64,000 nucleotides of DNA from Undaria pinnatifida (Eukaryota > Sar > Phaeophyceae > Laminariales > Alariaceae): assembly GCA_012845835.1 (NCBI GenBank), contig JABAKD010000016.1:6101919-6165918 (forward strand), given 5' to 3'. The position numbers and the translations under genes are program-made. Shown here piece by piece: positions 46,184 through 55,668 of the stretch (the first letter of the stretch is position 1; the number at the start of each line of letters is the position of its first letter). Below the pieces are notes generated by a model. It searched no databases. It was given only the letters and a program-made list of their open reading frames with translations, and had not been told where the DNA came from.

Positions 46184-46203
46184 TAGAGCACGTACGTGCT
46201 CTA
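46184..46203. repeat. 20-bp perfect palindrome
   Basis: TAGAGCACGTACGTGCTCTA is a perfect 20-bp palindrome in otherwise unremarkable sequence. It could be a protein-binding site or a chance or repair product. Confidence 0.9.
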
Positions 46204-46881
46204 GGCATCAGTTGCAATCCGCCTTGGTTGCAATAATTTGTTAATCAACTCGGTCAACACATCCGATGGAAACAAAAATACAACGGTCACGATCTTCCAG
46301 GGTCGGGGGTGTGTCTGCTCGAAGACAACTCCCTATCCATCACGCCGAACACCACACCTTGTACCACGGCTGGCTGTGGTCGCAGCGTACCATTCGTTGT
46401 CACCCGTTCCCAGACATGCAAGCCAAAACATTTGACTATCTTGAGTTTTGGGGCACGTGTCTTTGCACCCAACAGCGCAGAACCAAAAAAAGCCCTGCAC
46501 TTAGGGGGAAATCGAATCTATTCAAATTTTCAAAATAACAAGTGTCCCGTGAACGAAATTTCAAACTTCTTCTTGGCGGGTGCCGTGATCAATACAAACA
46601 CATCTTACAGTAATTTATCATATTCGGAGCCCACGGAATCGGGGTAGCGCGGCTCCGAGTAACTGCATTAAGGTGTGTGCGAAGCACGCGACGCTGGATC
46701 CGAGCCGGCTGCGCCGCCAAACCCCCCCGGGTATCCTAATTTTTCTCGAGTTGCATACCCTCATTTCCAGTCTGGCGACCCCCTCGAAAACGGTGCTCGA
46801 GCGTCAAATCACCAGCGGAGCGCGTTCTCTGCGCAGGCGAAGAGTACGACTCTAGAGACTTGACCCGACGCCGAAAGTGAT

Positions 46882-47330
46882 ATGTCCTCTAGAAAACGTC
46901 CGCTGTATGTGAACCATGATGAGTTTGTGCAGCAAAGCCGTTCGCGTTTCGTCGAGCTTGAGAGAGCAGCAGCGTGGCAATTTTCTCCGGGGTCGGCATT
47001 CAACGTTTTTCGTCATTTACTAAGCGCAGAGGTGACGACTTGCATTGAAACTAAGCTCAATCGATTGATCTTGCATGCAGATTTCAGCGAAGCCCTCGGT
47101 TGGTGTCGTGGATGCTGAGGCCGCTGCGCAAGCTCAAAACACAAGGTGTCGCCACCGAGTACTCAAAGCACGACTTTTGCACAGCTCACGGCGCGAGCTC
47201 GTCGCAGGGTTCGAAGCCACAAGCTCTAACGGGTTGATCCTATTTAGAGCGTTCGTGCAAGCCCTTGGTGGTCTCGATCCGTGCCGAAATGAGCGCAAAA
47301 TGGGTCAAAAACATGGTTCAAATAAATAGC
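46882..47330 (+). CDS. Candidate short gene, possibly spliced or frameshifted
   Basis: An ATG at 46882 starts a 78-codon frame (MSSRKRPLYVNHDEFVQQSR...) with plausible coding character: mixed charge, hydrophobic periodicity and little low complexity. It ends at 47116-47118. An overlapping frame, 47075-47329, continues with similar character (LVAGFEATSSNGLILFRAF) and ends shortly after an AATAAA at about 47321. A one-base shift near 47075-47110 or a tiny intron would join the two. No family is recognised. Confidence 0.3.
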
Positions 47331-49209
47331 TTCAGACAGACAGACACACAAAAACCAACAACATCAAACTTTTTTTTGCAACCCAGAAGGAGACTTTTGT
47401 TTCACGGGGGTTTCACGACCCACTAGATTCTAGTAGCCTAGTTTGTGGCACAAAAATAGGCTGCAGCCTATTTTTTGCCGCCGGCTCCTCATTACAATCC
47501 GAGGTCAATCGGAGCACCTGGTGGCGCGGGACCCCCACTTTTCTATGTTCCGCCGCAAAAGGACCCGAACCGGAACATTTTCCCCGCACCTCTTTCCCTC
47601 TCCCCTGTGCACGCCAAAACACACGTTGACGAAACACCGCGCCTCGTCGAAGCATTGGAGCCAATAGCAGACAACAGGATCACCAGACAGCGTTCCTAGC
47701 GACCTTTGTGAAAAAGGAAGGTGTGTGCATCCGTCTCTGCGCATGTGTGCGTGTTCGCCTCTGATTTTGATCCGCACCGGTGGCGCGCGCATGTAAGACG
47801 ACATCGATCGACCGTGCAAGCCCCACGCGCCACAGCAGCAGTTAGAATCAACGGCTATCCCCTCTCATGGTACACAGATAGCTTCTTGTGAGCCAATAGT
47901 TTATTTTAGGAGCGTCTCCGCGATATTGCTTTTTCGAGCCACCTGAATCGTGGACGTAAGATAACACCCCCCAAAAAAACTGCGCACAACGTAACACCCC
48001 CCCCCAGAATTGCACCTTCCCGTCTTCCCCCCACCTGTCCAAATAAAACTTTTTCAGTATTTAAATAAAGTGTTTTGGGGGGATGGGGGGTTATCTCGCG
48101 GGAAAATGACTCAAAGTATGACTTGCTGTTGTGGCGGTTACACGTTTTGCTCCATATCTCGCCGCCAAGCTATCCGTTGGCCACAAAAATAATATTCAAG
48201 TGTGCGCCTCACCTAGCCCAATAACACTTTTCGAGCAAAATTTAATCCGAGAAGATCCTAGGTTTTAAAACCAAACTCAATATTTACAGAGTTGTAGTCA
48301 TTAAGCTAAAGTCGCCACCATTTTCATTTTTGATGCCGACACTTCGCACACGTGTGCCCCTGGCCTATACACAGACTACAATATAATAGTGTTTGAAATC
48401 GGAGTATCTGTTGATTTTTAAAGCGTCTTCGACGATTCAACCGATAAAATACGCTGCCGCTCTCGTTCCAGCATTTTTTCTCGGCCTCGAAACTCGCCAT
48501 GCTTGTGTGCTTGACCCACCCCACCCTTCGCCGCAAAAGAAACGAGCGAATTCGAGTCGCTCTGTAGCCGCCCGCGTGTGGCGAAAAGCATCCACGGTAC
48601 CCCGTTGACCACTTATTTACTCCTGCCCAAATAAATGGTGCCGTGACCATGAAATGTGCGTTTGTGCTCTCTTCCCCTTTCGTCCACCCCACGCATTGTT
48701 TTCGAGCAAAATCGACACAGGTGCCCACGAGATGCGCGAGAGATGCCCGCTGGACTGCTGTGGAGCAGTCCACCAATCAGCAATCGTACATCGAATCGTA
48801 CAATTGATTTGTACTATTGGCAACCAGTCAGGAATCATCCTGAATGAAACAGGGTCATACCATAGTATTTTCAAGTGTTTTGTACAGTTCGAGCACAGTT
48901 CAAGTGTCCGGTAAACTTTGAGAGCTCTTTATACAGTAGAGAGTTGCGACGAACACACCTCGGTGTTAGTGCTGTCGCACCGTGCCGCGTGTTTGTACTA
49001 GAGCGGTCACGCCCGAGCTCTGCCAGAACTGCAAATTTGGGTCTTCGTCCCGGGGGCTCTTCAACTTTTTTCTTGCGACCGGGAAAAAACATTATTTTTC
49101 TTTTTTCCTGGAAAAAACAGGTAGATATCCCATGCGGACTACTGTAATACGAAGCACAACCTGTCAACTTTTATTGTTGCCTTGTCAAGAGCAAATAACG
49201 ACCCGCGGT
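47331..49209. other. No gene recognised
   Basis: C runs lie at 47966-48003 and a G run at 48078-48088. A minus-strand frame at 48324-48776 has no motif. GTGGAGCAGTCCACCAATCA near 48770 makes a small hairpin. Nothing else can be supported. Confidence 0.4.
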
Positions 49210-49660
49210 GACATGGTATGACCCCATCATCTCGCAGGCGCGTCTGCGCATCTTGGCTCTATGGCATGCTCTTTCTGCTCTCTACAAACCGATACGACTG
49301 GGTATAAGCTATTGTCGTCCCTTCGAGGATGCCGTCAATCGGTCCTGACGGGATGCCGTTACGTCCTCTCAGCAACATCCCGATTAGTTGACGCACTGGG
49401 ACATCATATCTGCGCATCTTGGCCCTGTGGCAAGGTCTTTATCCGTTCTATACACCCCGTACTAGTTATTTACTATTGACATCTCTTCGAGGTTTCTAGC
49501 AATCGGTCTTGACAACATGTCGCGTCATCTCGCTAGTACATCTCTAGGCTGACGCGTGGGGACATTATGTCGTCGCATCTCGGTCCTACGGCCAGCTCTT
49601 GCTCCGTTCTATGAAACCAAATATATTAGTCTACTTGTTCGAGGGTCTTTGTAATTTCTA
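49210..49660. repeat. Three-copy tandem repeat, unit about 165 bp
   Basis: Three diverged units each carry CATCTCG or CATATCTGCGCATCTTGG, a TATGGCA- or GTGGCAAGG-like block, TCCGTTCTAT, TTCGAGG and CAATCGGTC-TGAC. Starts lie near 49210, 49385 and 49545. The last unit is partial. Confidence 0.7.
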
Positions 49661-50924
49661 ACGCAACTCTACCGACGTATCTTCTTCTGTACGATAAGAA
49701 CTAAACCTCAGTAACACCTGCCCTACCGGCACGTAGAAGTTAGTGCTGCCACAGGCGAGGGCGATCCGACCTTGACATACATGCACAAGAGGAATGCAGC
49801 TGCTGATGAGGTTGGTATTACCGCTGCAGGTGCCAGTCTCCCGAAGAGAGGGGCTCCCATTCGACACCTGTCCAGCGCTGACACGTCTTGCAACGAGTGT
49901 GGCCATGTTGAACACCGACATGTCCCGGTTGTCTTGCCAATACGTGGCCACCCCTCCCCTCTCGTTACAAGACGACCCCCAGCGTAGACAGGCACGCGTT
50001 AAAGCAATCGTCATTGTCCCGATATATACGGGAGAAATGCCGTAATTCATAGTGGGCATATTCCAAAACAAAACAACCACATTAGAAGGTAGCCGCATCC
50101 ACAAACACACATACACACATGATACCCACATGTTCTTGGATGTTTTCATATTTATTTATCTGAAACATGCATGCCTTAGACTATATTTCTACCCGTCAGC
50201 CTATTCGTTTGTGGGACATGATATGTTTGACACTGGAACAAACTGGCACGCAACTCGGGATTAAGCATAGAGCACGTGTGCCATGATGACACCCGAACAT
50301 GACTCCATGATCACGCGCGAACATGGCGTCTATTTGGTCACGGGGGCAACCTTGGATCTGTTCAACAGTGCAAACATGTGCACTCGTCTCGCCTACGCTC
50401 GAAAAATAAATGGATAGACGGGGTTTGCGCCCATCTGTATGGGCGGTCATGGAACATGCCTGGTATCATCAGCAACTTTCTCGGGAGAAAAAGAAAATAA
50501 ATGATGGAGACCCGAGTTCGATGTCGGATTGGACACCATGATACAAGAGTTTCGTCTGGTCTACGTAGATCAAGGACAGTTTGTGGTACTTGCTTCCCGT
50601 TGTCGATTGACGTTCGTGATAACCGATATCTCGGGATCACCTGACCGCCCTCGACCTCTGATAGACACGATTTATTTAGCTTGTACCGAGCTCGTGCATT
50701 GACACTACGTGGATCCTCGTGGTGAACAGGCTCCAGCGCTGGTGGCCTTGCTGCTCTCGCCTCCTCCAGCTAACGAAGCTCCAACACACAGTAGTTGGTT
50801 TAGATATGGCTCAGATATGTCATGTGCTTGCTCCACTTCATTTGTGAGCAAGAAGGGCACTCCTTGCGAGATTCGGGTTTCAGCAGGTATTCCAACTAAG
50901 GAGGCCTGTTTCACAAGGGCACTA
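49661..50924. other. No gene recognised
   Basis: Several short frames occur on both strands without motifs. A T-arm-like CCGAGTTCGATGTCGG followed by ATTGGACACC at about 50513-50540 recurs on the minus strand near 54264-54295, so both may be remnants of one tRNA-derived repeat. Confidence 0.4.
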
Positions 50925-51000
50925 TTGGTTATATAGAACTACCCACTGTGCTACGTAGTCACGTGACTGCGTAGCTCAGTGGGTAGTTCTATATAACCAA
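50925..51000. repeat. 76-bp near-perfect palindrome of a tRNA 5' half
   Basis: The 38-bp arms 50925-50962 and 50963-51000 meet with no spacer and differ at two positions. Each arm contains GTAGCTCAGTGGGTAG (or its variant), a canonical tRNA D-arm and Pol III A-box motif. It is a head-to-head junction of two tRNA-like 5' ends. Confidence 0.9.
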
Positions 51001-51512
51001 CAAAACATATGTTTGGGAGTCCGCCAATTGGCTCTCACCGACTTCGTAACAGGCATCTCCGGGCTCTTTCCCCTCGCCACGCACTACCGTAGTACTCAGG
51101 GGCAAACTATTATAACCAGTCACGTCTCCAGCGCGCACGCTCGCAAAGGCGATACATAAATTTCCTTTTTGCCTTTCCCGGAAAAAAGCGTTTTCCGCTT
51201 TTTTCGCGTGACTCCGTAGCTCAGTGGGTAGTTCTATAAAACCAACAAAAGATATATCGTGGGTTCGAGCCCCACCGACTTCATGTTTCCGCTTTTTTCC
51301 GGGAAAGGCAAAAAGGAAAAAACGCCTTTGCGATCGTGCGCGCTGAAGACGTGAATGGTTATAATAGTTTGCCCCTGAGTACTACGGTAGTGCGTCGCGA
51401 GGGGAAAGAGCCCCGGGGATGCCTGTTGCGAAGTCGGTGAGAGTCAATTGGCGGACTCCCAAACATATCTTTTGTTGGTTTTATAGAACTACCCACTGAG
51501 CTACGCAGTCAC
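50963..51512. repeat. Inverted-repeat cluster of tRNA-like units
   Basis: Two arms of about 225 bp (50963-51190 and 51291-51512) are inverted copies. Each begins with the tRNA-like GTAGCTCAGTGGGTAG, continues through CCAATTGGC-type and CACCGACTTCG blocks, and ends with a TTGCCTTTCCCGG hairpin segment. Between them lies the most complete tRNA-like unit, about 51207-51285. Overall this is a potential cruciform with three tRNA-derived heads. Confidence 0.8.
51209..51283 (+). repeat. tRNA-like sequence with A and B boxes
   Basis: GACTCCGTAGCTCAGTGGG gives a strong A box, and GTGGGTTCGAGCCCCAC is a perfect five-base-pair T stem with a B box. Length and spacing suit a tRNA. However, the acceptor stem pairs poorly, the D stem does not close and no proper anticodon stem forms, so I call a tRNA-derived element (SINE head or pseudo-tRNA) and not a functional tRNA. 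Confidence 0.6.
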
Positions 51513-51825
51513 ACTATATAACCAACAGGCACTTTTATTCATCGCCCTTGAACTGGGTTTCCCCTTAGCGCCTTCGAATATTGCGTTCTATCTAGGTGCA
51601 CCGTCGTAACAGCAAAACCTTATATACACCTTGCCAATGTCCAAATTTGTCTCAGGTCGATCTATGGTATCAACAGCACACCTTGGCAAGGTCCAACACT
51701 CTCTAAGGTCGTTTTTTGTTCCCAACGATAACACCTTGGCGACGTCTTTTTCCCGTCGACTTCATGATGCACCTTGACGAGGTGAAAGCGCCTCTAAGGC
51801 CATTTCTAATGTCACGAAATCACCA

Positions 51826-52235
51826 CACAGGTGGACACCAGCCCCTATTACGCGGCAGACTATCCAGACTCGGTGGGAACGGCACGCTGGAAAAGATTAA
51901 TGAAACTAATAAAATATGGGACTGGTAAGGTGATACCGACACCTATTTGGTGAGATGGGTTGCCCCAATGAAATGCATGCCATTGCGATCTCAGGCCAAT
52001 GAATGAACTCAAGGCGAGTTTGTCGTTTGCAAGGTGTCCTTTAAGGTCCCTGGTGCGGACAAGCCCGGTAGTGCACTACACAGGCGAGAAAAAGCACTGC
52101 TAAGGTTTCAGTGTTACAGCCTAAGAATGACCTTGGTAGAATTTTGACGTTAGGTATAAGTTGTCTACGTAACTCTCCTTTCCCACCGAGTCTGGATAAT
52201 CTCACGTCTAAAAGGGGGGCTGGCGTCCACCTGTG
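51826..52235. repeat. Inverted copies of a CRN-associated relic
   Basis: 51826-51878 and 52181-52235 are inverted copies sharing GGTGGACRCCAGCCCC and TATCCAGACTCGGTGGGA. The same block stands in the plus direction at 45786-45835, just after the decayed CRN/RHS copy. Read in frame, the left copy gives YYAADYPDSVGTARWKRLMK, so it was probably coding once. The segment between the arms has no gene. Confidence 0.65.
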
Positions 52236-52608
52236 CTCTCATGTGCCGACTGGTCACGCGTCATCATCTAGATATACTTATACCGAGTTTTTTTTGCATC
52301 AACGCTACATCGCTGAACCAATACACCACACGCCCTTCCGTTCGAACACAAGTTTTTCCCTTGGCAGCGGTACAGTAGCACAGATGGACGAGCACACCCT
52401 ATTGGGGGGAGGGATTTACAAGGTGTGCGATGTGTCCTGTCGTTGTGCCGCTGTCGTTGTACCGACGCGGACAAAACGCTACAAACGCCCCAACGTCGCT
52501 CAAGGTGTCAACCACGCCAACTCGACAACGTGGCGCTTCGTGCAGCCAGAGATACGTTGTCGACGTTAGAAACCCCCCAACGTCCCCCAAACATCAACGA
52601 AGGGCACG
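52236..52608. other. No gene recognised
   Basis: The right relic continues a little beyond its arm: ATCTAGATATAC and GACTGGTCACGCGTCATC match the minus strand of 45745-45775. A repeated CGCCCCAACGTCGCTCAAGG-like block follows. Frames are short and motif-free. Confidence 0.4.
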
Positions 52609-52825
52609 TTGGCAACGTGACGAAATGACGGCTCCAAGCCCAATTTTTTAGCGAGGCAACTCCTCGTACGTACGTCCGTTCAGTTGGCAACGTGACGAAA
52701 TGACGGCTCCAAGCCCAATTTGTTAGCGAGGCAACTCCTCGTACGTCCGTCCAATTGGCAACGTGACGAAATGACGGCTCCAAGTCCAATTTGTTCGCGA
52801 GGTAACTCTTCGTCCGTCCGTCCAA
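52609..52825. repeat. Three-copy tandem repeat, unit 71-75 bp
   Basis: Units start at 52609, 52684 and 52755 with TTGGCAACGTGACGAAATGA and contain GGCTCCAAGYCCAATTT and the hairpin GCGAGGCAACTCCTCGT. Minus-strand peptides such as NWAWSRHFVTLPT are translations of the units. Confidence 0.9.
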
Positions 52826-52895
52826 AGGTCTAAACACATTTCTTTCTCATTCCGATCCCCAAAGGGTTCACGTGCCAATGCGCGCAAGAGACAAG

Positions 52896-53215
52896 TCACT
52901 CTGGAGCTGAGAGATACCCCAGGGAAAAACGCAAACAACCTAGGGTGGTACTCGCATATATCACAGCTGACGCAATTCATGCCTCCACCAAAAACAGATA
53001 AAAGTGAAATCGGGAGTCAGTCTACGATGTGCCAGGTCCATACCGGTGCATACGTCTCATTACTCGCGCCTGGAAAAATCGACTATATATACCGCTTGCC
53101 ACCCAAGACAGACTACCACGTACTTTGTATATATTACACGTAGTGTCTATCACTACGCATATGCACGACAGACGTAAGTCAATTGGAGAAAAGAAACAAA
53201 GAAAAAAAAGACGAA
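52896..53215. repeat. Third copy of the inverted-repeat core, outside the arms
   Basis: Aligns in plus orientation with 62683-62980 and inverted with about 56990-57290. Shared blocks include TCACTCTGGAGCTGAG, GCAATTCATGCCTCCACCA and GTCTACGATGTGCCAGGTCC, with small indels. So the large arms contain at least one unit that also exists as a separate dispersed repeat. Confidence 0.85.
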
Positions 53216-53346
53216 GGAAAGGAAAGAAAACAGAAGAAAGCGAAAAAAAAAAAACGAAAAAAGAAAGGAAAGGGAAGAAAAGACTAGAAAAGCAAGAAAA
53301 GACAGGACAAGAAGAGGAAGCAAGGAAAGGAAAAGAGAAAAAAAAA
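53182..53346. repeat. 165-bp A/G-only tract
   Basis: Almost pure purine on the plus strand, mostly A with regular G's and only rare interruptions. Such tracts can form triplex or H-DNA and slip during replication. Lysine/glutamate-rich frames here are products of composition. Confidence 0.85.
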
Positions 53347-53534
53347 TGTCATACTAGCAGACCCTAGGAACTGACTAAACACGGCATTGGGCTCATAGAG
53401 GGTATCAAGTGCGTCATCAATGGCACTGGGGAAAGAACGTAACATGGCGAAGAAGTCAGGGCGGTCTTACGCTATCTTGTGACGGCCATTGGAACGCCCA
53501 CAGCTTTCAAGACGATGATGAACAAACCCAGACT

Positions 53535-53798
53535 TCAGTCTCTTGGGCATGACGCCCCCCCTTCCCACCTCCCTCCTTCCCCCCTCCCTCCTTCCCCCCT
53601 CCCCCCCGCCCCCCCTCCCCCCGGCCGCTTAAAGGTGCTGACGGTGGATGGCGCTGCCGCAGCCTTTGCGCGTCGCTCTGCAGCTTTGCGTCTCTCCGTT
53701 TCAAGCCAATTCCGCATAAACAACTCGGCTCCCTCCTCTACTCGTCGAAACCATCTGCCAGCCTTCTGAGCAGCCTTCCGCCACCCTTCGAATTTCAT
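53535..53798 (-). CDS. Weak candidate ORF, charged helical then Gly/Arg-rich
   Basis: An 87-codon minus-strand frame starts with ATG and reads MKFEGWRKAAQKAGRWFRRV, then NWLETERRKAAERRAKAAAA, a plausible amphipathic basic helix. The second half is a Gly/Glu-rich translation of the polypyrimidine tract at 53553-53625. No family is recognised. It may be a fragment of a retroelement gag or chance. Confidence 0.2.
   Translation of the reverse strand: MKFEGWRKAAQKAGRWFRRVEEGAELFMRNWLETERRKAAERRAKAAAAPSTVSTFKRPGGGGAGGRGEGGRGEGGRWEGGASCPRD
53553..53625. repeat. Polypyrimidine (C/T) tract
   Basis: Repeats of CCTCCCTCCTTCCCC form a C/T-only stretch with mirror symmetry, a potential triplex or i-motif region. 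It lies about 200 bp from the A/G tract at 53182-53346. Confidence 0.85.
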
Positions 53799-55668
53799 TC
53801 CAAAGACCGATGTTACGGCTCCGTGACAATTTCAGAGTTACTATGACAGAGGCGTTTTCGTAATAGTAGGGGCCGCGATATTTACGCCCCCTCCCTAAGT
53901 CGGGTGTGGCTGTCCCACCCGGACACATCTATCAATTCCTTGGGTTCACGTTCATAAACCCTGCGAATAAGCAATCAAGTCACCATCTGCACACTACTTT
54001 CTTGGGAGACTTCATATCTGGAACACCTGCACAGGGGACTTGCTCTCTTTCTCCGAGGAACGTACAAGTGCCTTCTGAACTCGGTCGTATCGGTCCTTCG
54101 GAGGTCAGTCATTATGAATATCTGAGGCGTGTTACAGACATAGCCCACATGGGGACCCTGCGATGCTAGTAGGCTAGATATCCTCGTCTGCTTCGCCTTG
54201 ATAGATACCCTCGTCTGTCTCGCCCTGACTTTAGACCTCACTGCACTAGGACACGATTCGTGACATGGTGTCCAATCCGAGAATCGAACTCGAGTTTCCC
54301 TCTCTGGTTTTGGGTTTCTCGTTGTGGTTCTGTTTGCTGCTTCTTCTGCTGCTGTATCTTTTGTGCTTTTGCTGCTGTATATTTTGTGCTCCGAGCGCAT
54401 CACTCATTTTGTTATTAATTTTTTTCAGAGCGCGTGCGCGCGGCTTTTAGCGCGCGCTCCTGGGAGCCCAGCCTGTCCAGCAGCAGTTAGGTGGGCACGG
54501 TGCCGCCCTTGCACGCGTCCCGCGTCGATACCCAATGGCTTCGCTTGCAAGATCTTTTTTACTTGTTTTTTGTTTTGTTTTTGTTTTCTTTTTTTCACTT
54601 TAACCTTGTTTTTTTTCGAACCTTTTTGCGAGTTGATCCCATATTGTTTCCACTGATCTTGTGGTCAACGGCGCACTCAGGGGAGCGCGCTACTCTGGAG
54701 TGTGCCTGTCTCGTTGCTCTCACCATGGCTCCCTCCAGTTTTGCTTGCCCTCTATGGCGTTGTCGGATGGCACAGGTGGGAGTTAATAAGCAGTACACCC
54801 GGTTAGGCCCCCGCCCTTCCTTGCGCTTGCCGGCAGCCAGCTGAAAAATGAATGAGAAAAGAGAAGCAAGAAGCATAAGTCCGAAGGGATGCGGGATAGT
54901 GGTTTGAGTGCGCGCCACGGGTGTGCTGGCTGCGGAAACTCCCAGGCCGTTTATCCGCGCGTGTGTGTCTGCCGTCGCTGCCGTTGCTGTTGCGCGCGTT
55001 GTTGCTTTCGCTGCTCGTTCTTCCACTGCTTGGGGTGCCCCGTGAGCACCGCCAACAGCAGGTGAGGCCCAGGGTAGTACGGTGTCCTAAATACATATAT
55101 ATCAAATCATTCCTTGGTGTCATGGACTTTGGTCAGGAGCTTTTTGTCTCGGCCTAAGTATGCGATCCGCGGAACTGGAATTCTCGGTCGAATATAGCTT
55201 CGTTTGAGCGCCGGCTTCGGGGGGCGGCTCCAACGCCCCTCGCCCTGCCGTGTCCGTTCCGCACATCGACGTGAACGCGGACGGGTGCCGAGCGAGACGA
55301 GCGAGTGTCGAGGAGGAATTTTAGAAAAATTGTTGAATCTTAATGGCTGCAACGCCTGGATGATTTACAGAATTGGCATCATTTCCAAACGGTACGTGAT
55401 AATGTTTGGAATTTTGCGGTGGCATACTCTCGAACGTTAGTTTCTTTGCTGTACTTTTTTACTAGTTCGTTTGGTTTCTTGCCCGGCCTTTTTATTGCTT
55501 TTGTTTCTGCTCGTTTTGCCAGCTGGAAATTCAATTTTTTAGTGTGGGTTCACCTGAAACGTGACACAAGTTACCGACGATATCCAACAACTTCGCGGCA
55601 CAAATTACCGACGGCAAGACGTTTCGTGACAAATAACTCCCAAACCTTGGAATCATGATTATTTTCAT
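53799..55668. other. No gene recognised
   Basis: Contains the T-arm-like remnant at about 54264-54295 (minus strand), a GCGCGTGCGCGCGG...GCGCGCGC hairpin at about 54428-54458, and T-rich stretches. Two related segments, CCTCGTCTGCTTCGCCTTGA and CCTCGTCTGTCTCGCCCTGA, lie in tandem near 54180-54230. No gene can be supported. Confidence 0.4.

Noticed and set aside
48324-48776. 150-codon minus-strand frame
   Set aside because: No motif or plausible context; composition like the flanking non-coding sequence.
53029-53367. Lys/Glu-rich plus-strand frame as a nuclear protein
   Set aside because: Its C-terminal two thirds are a translation of the A/G tract.
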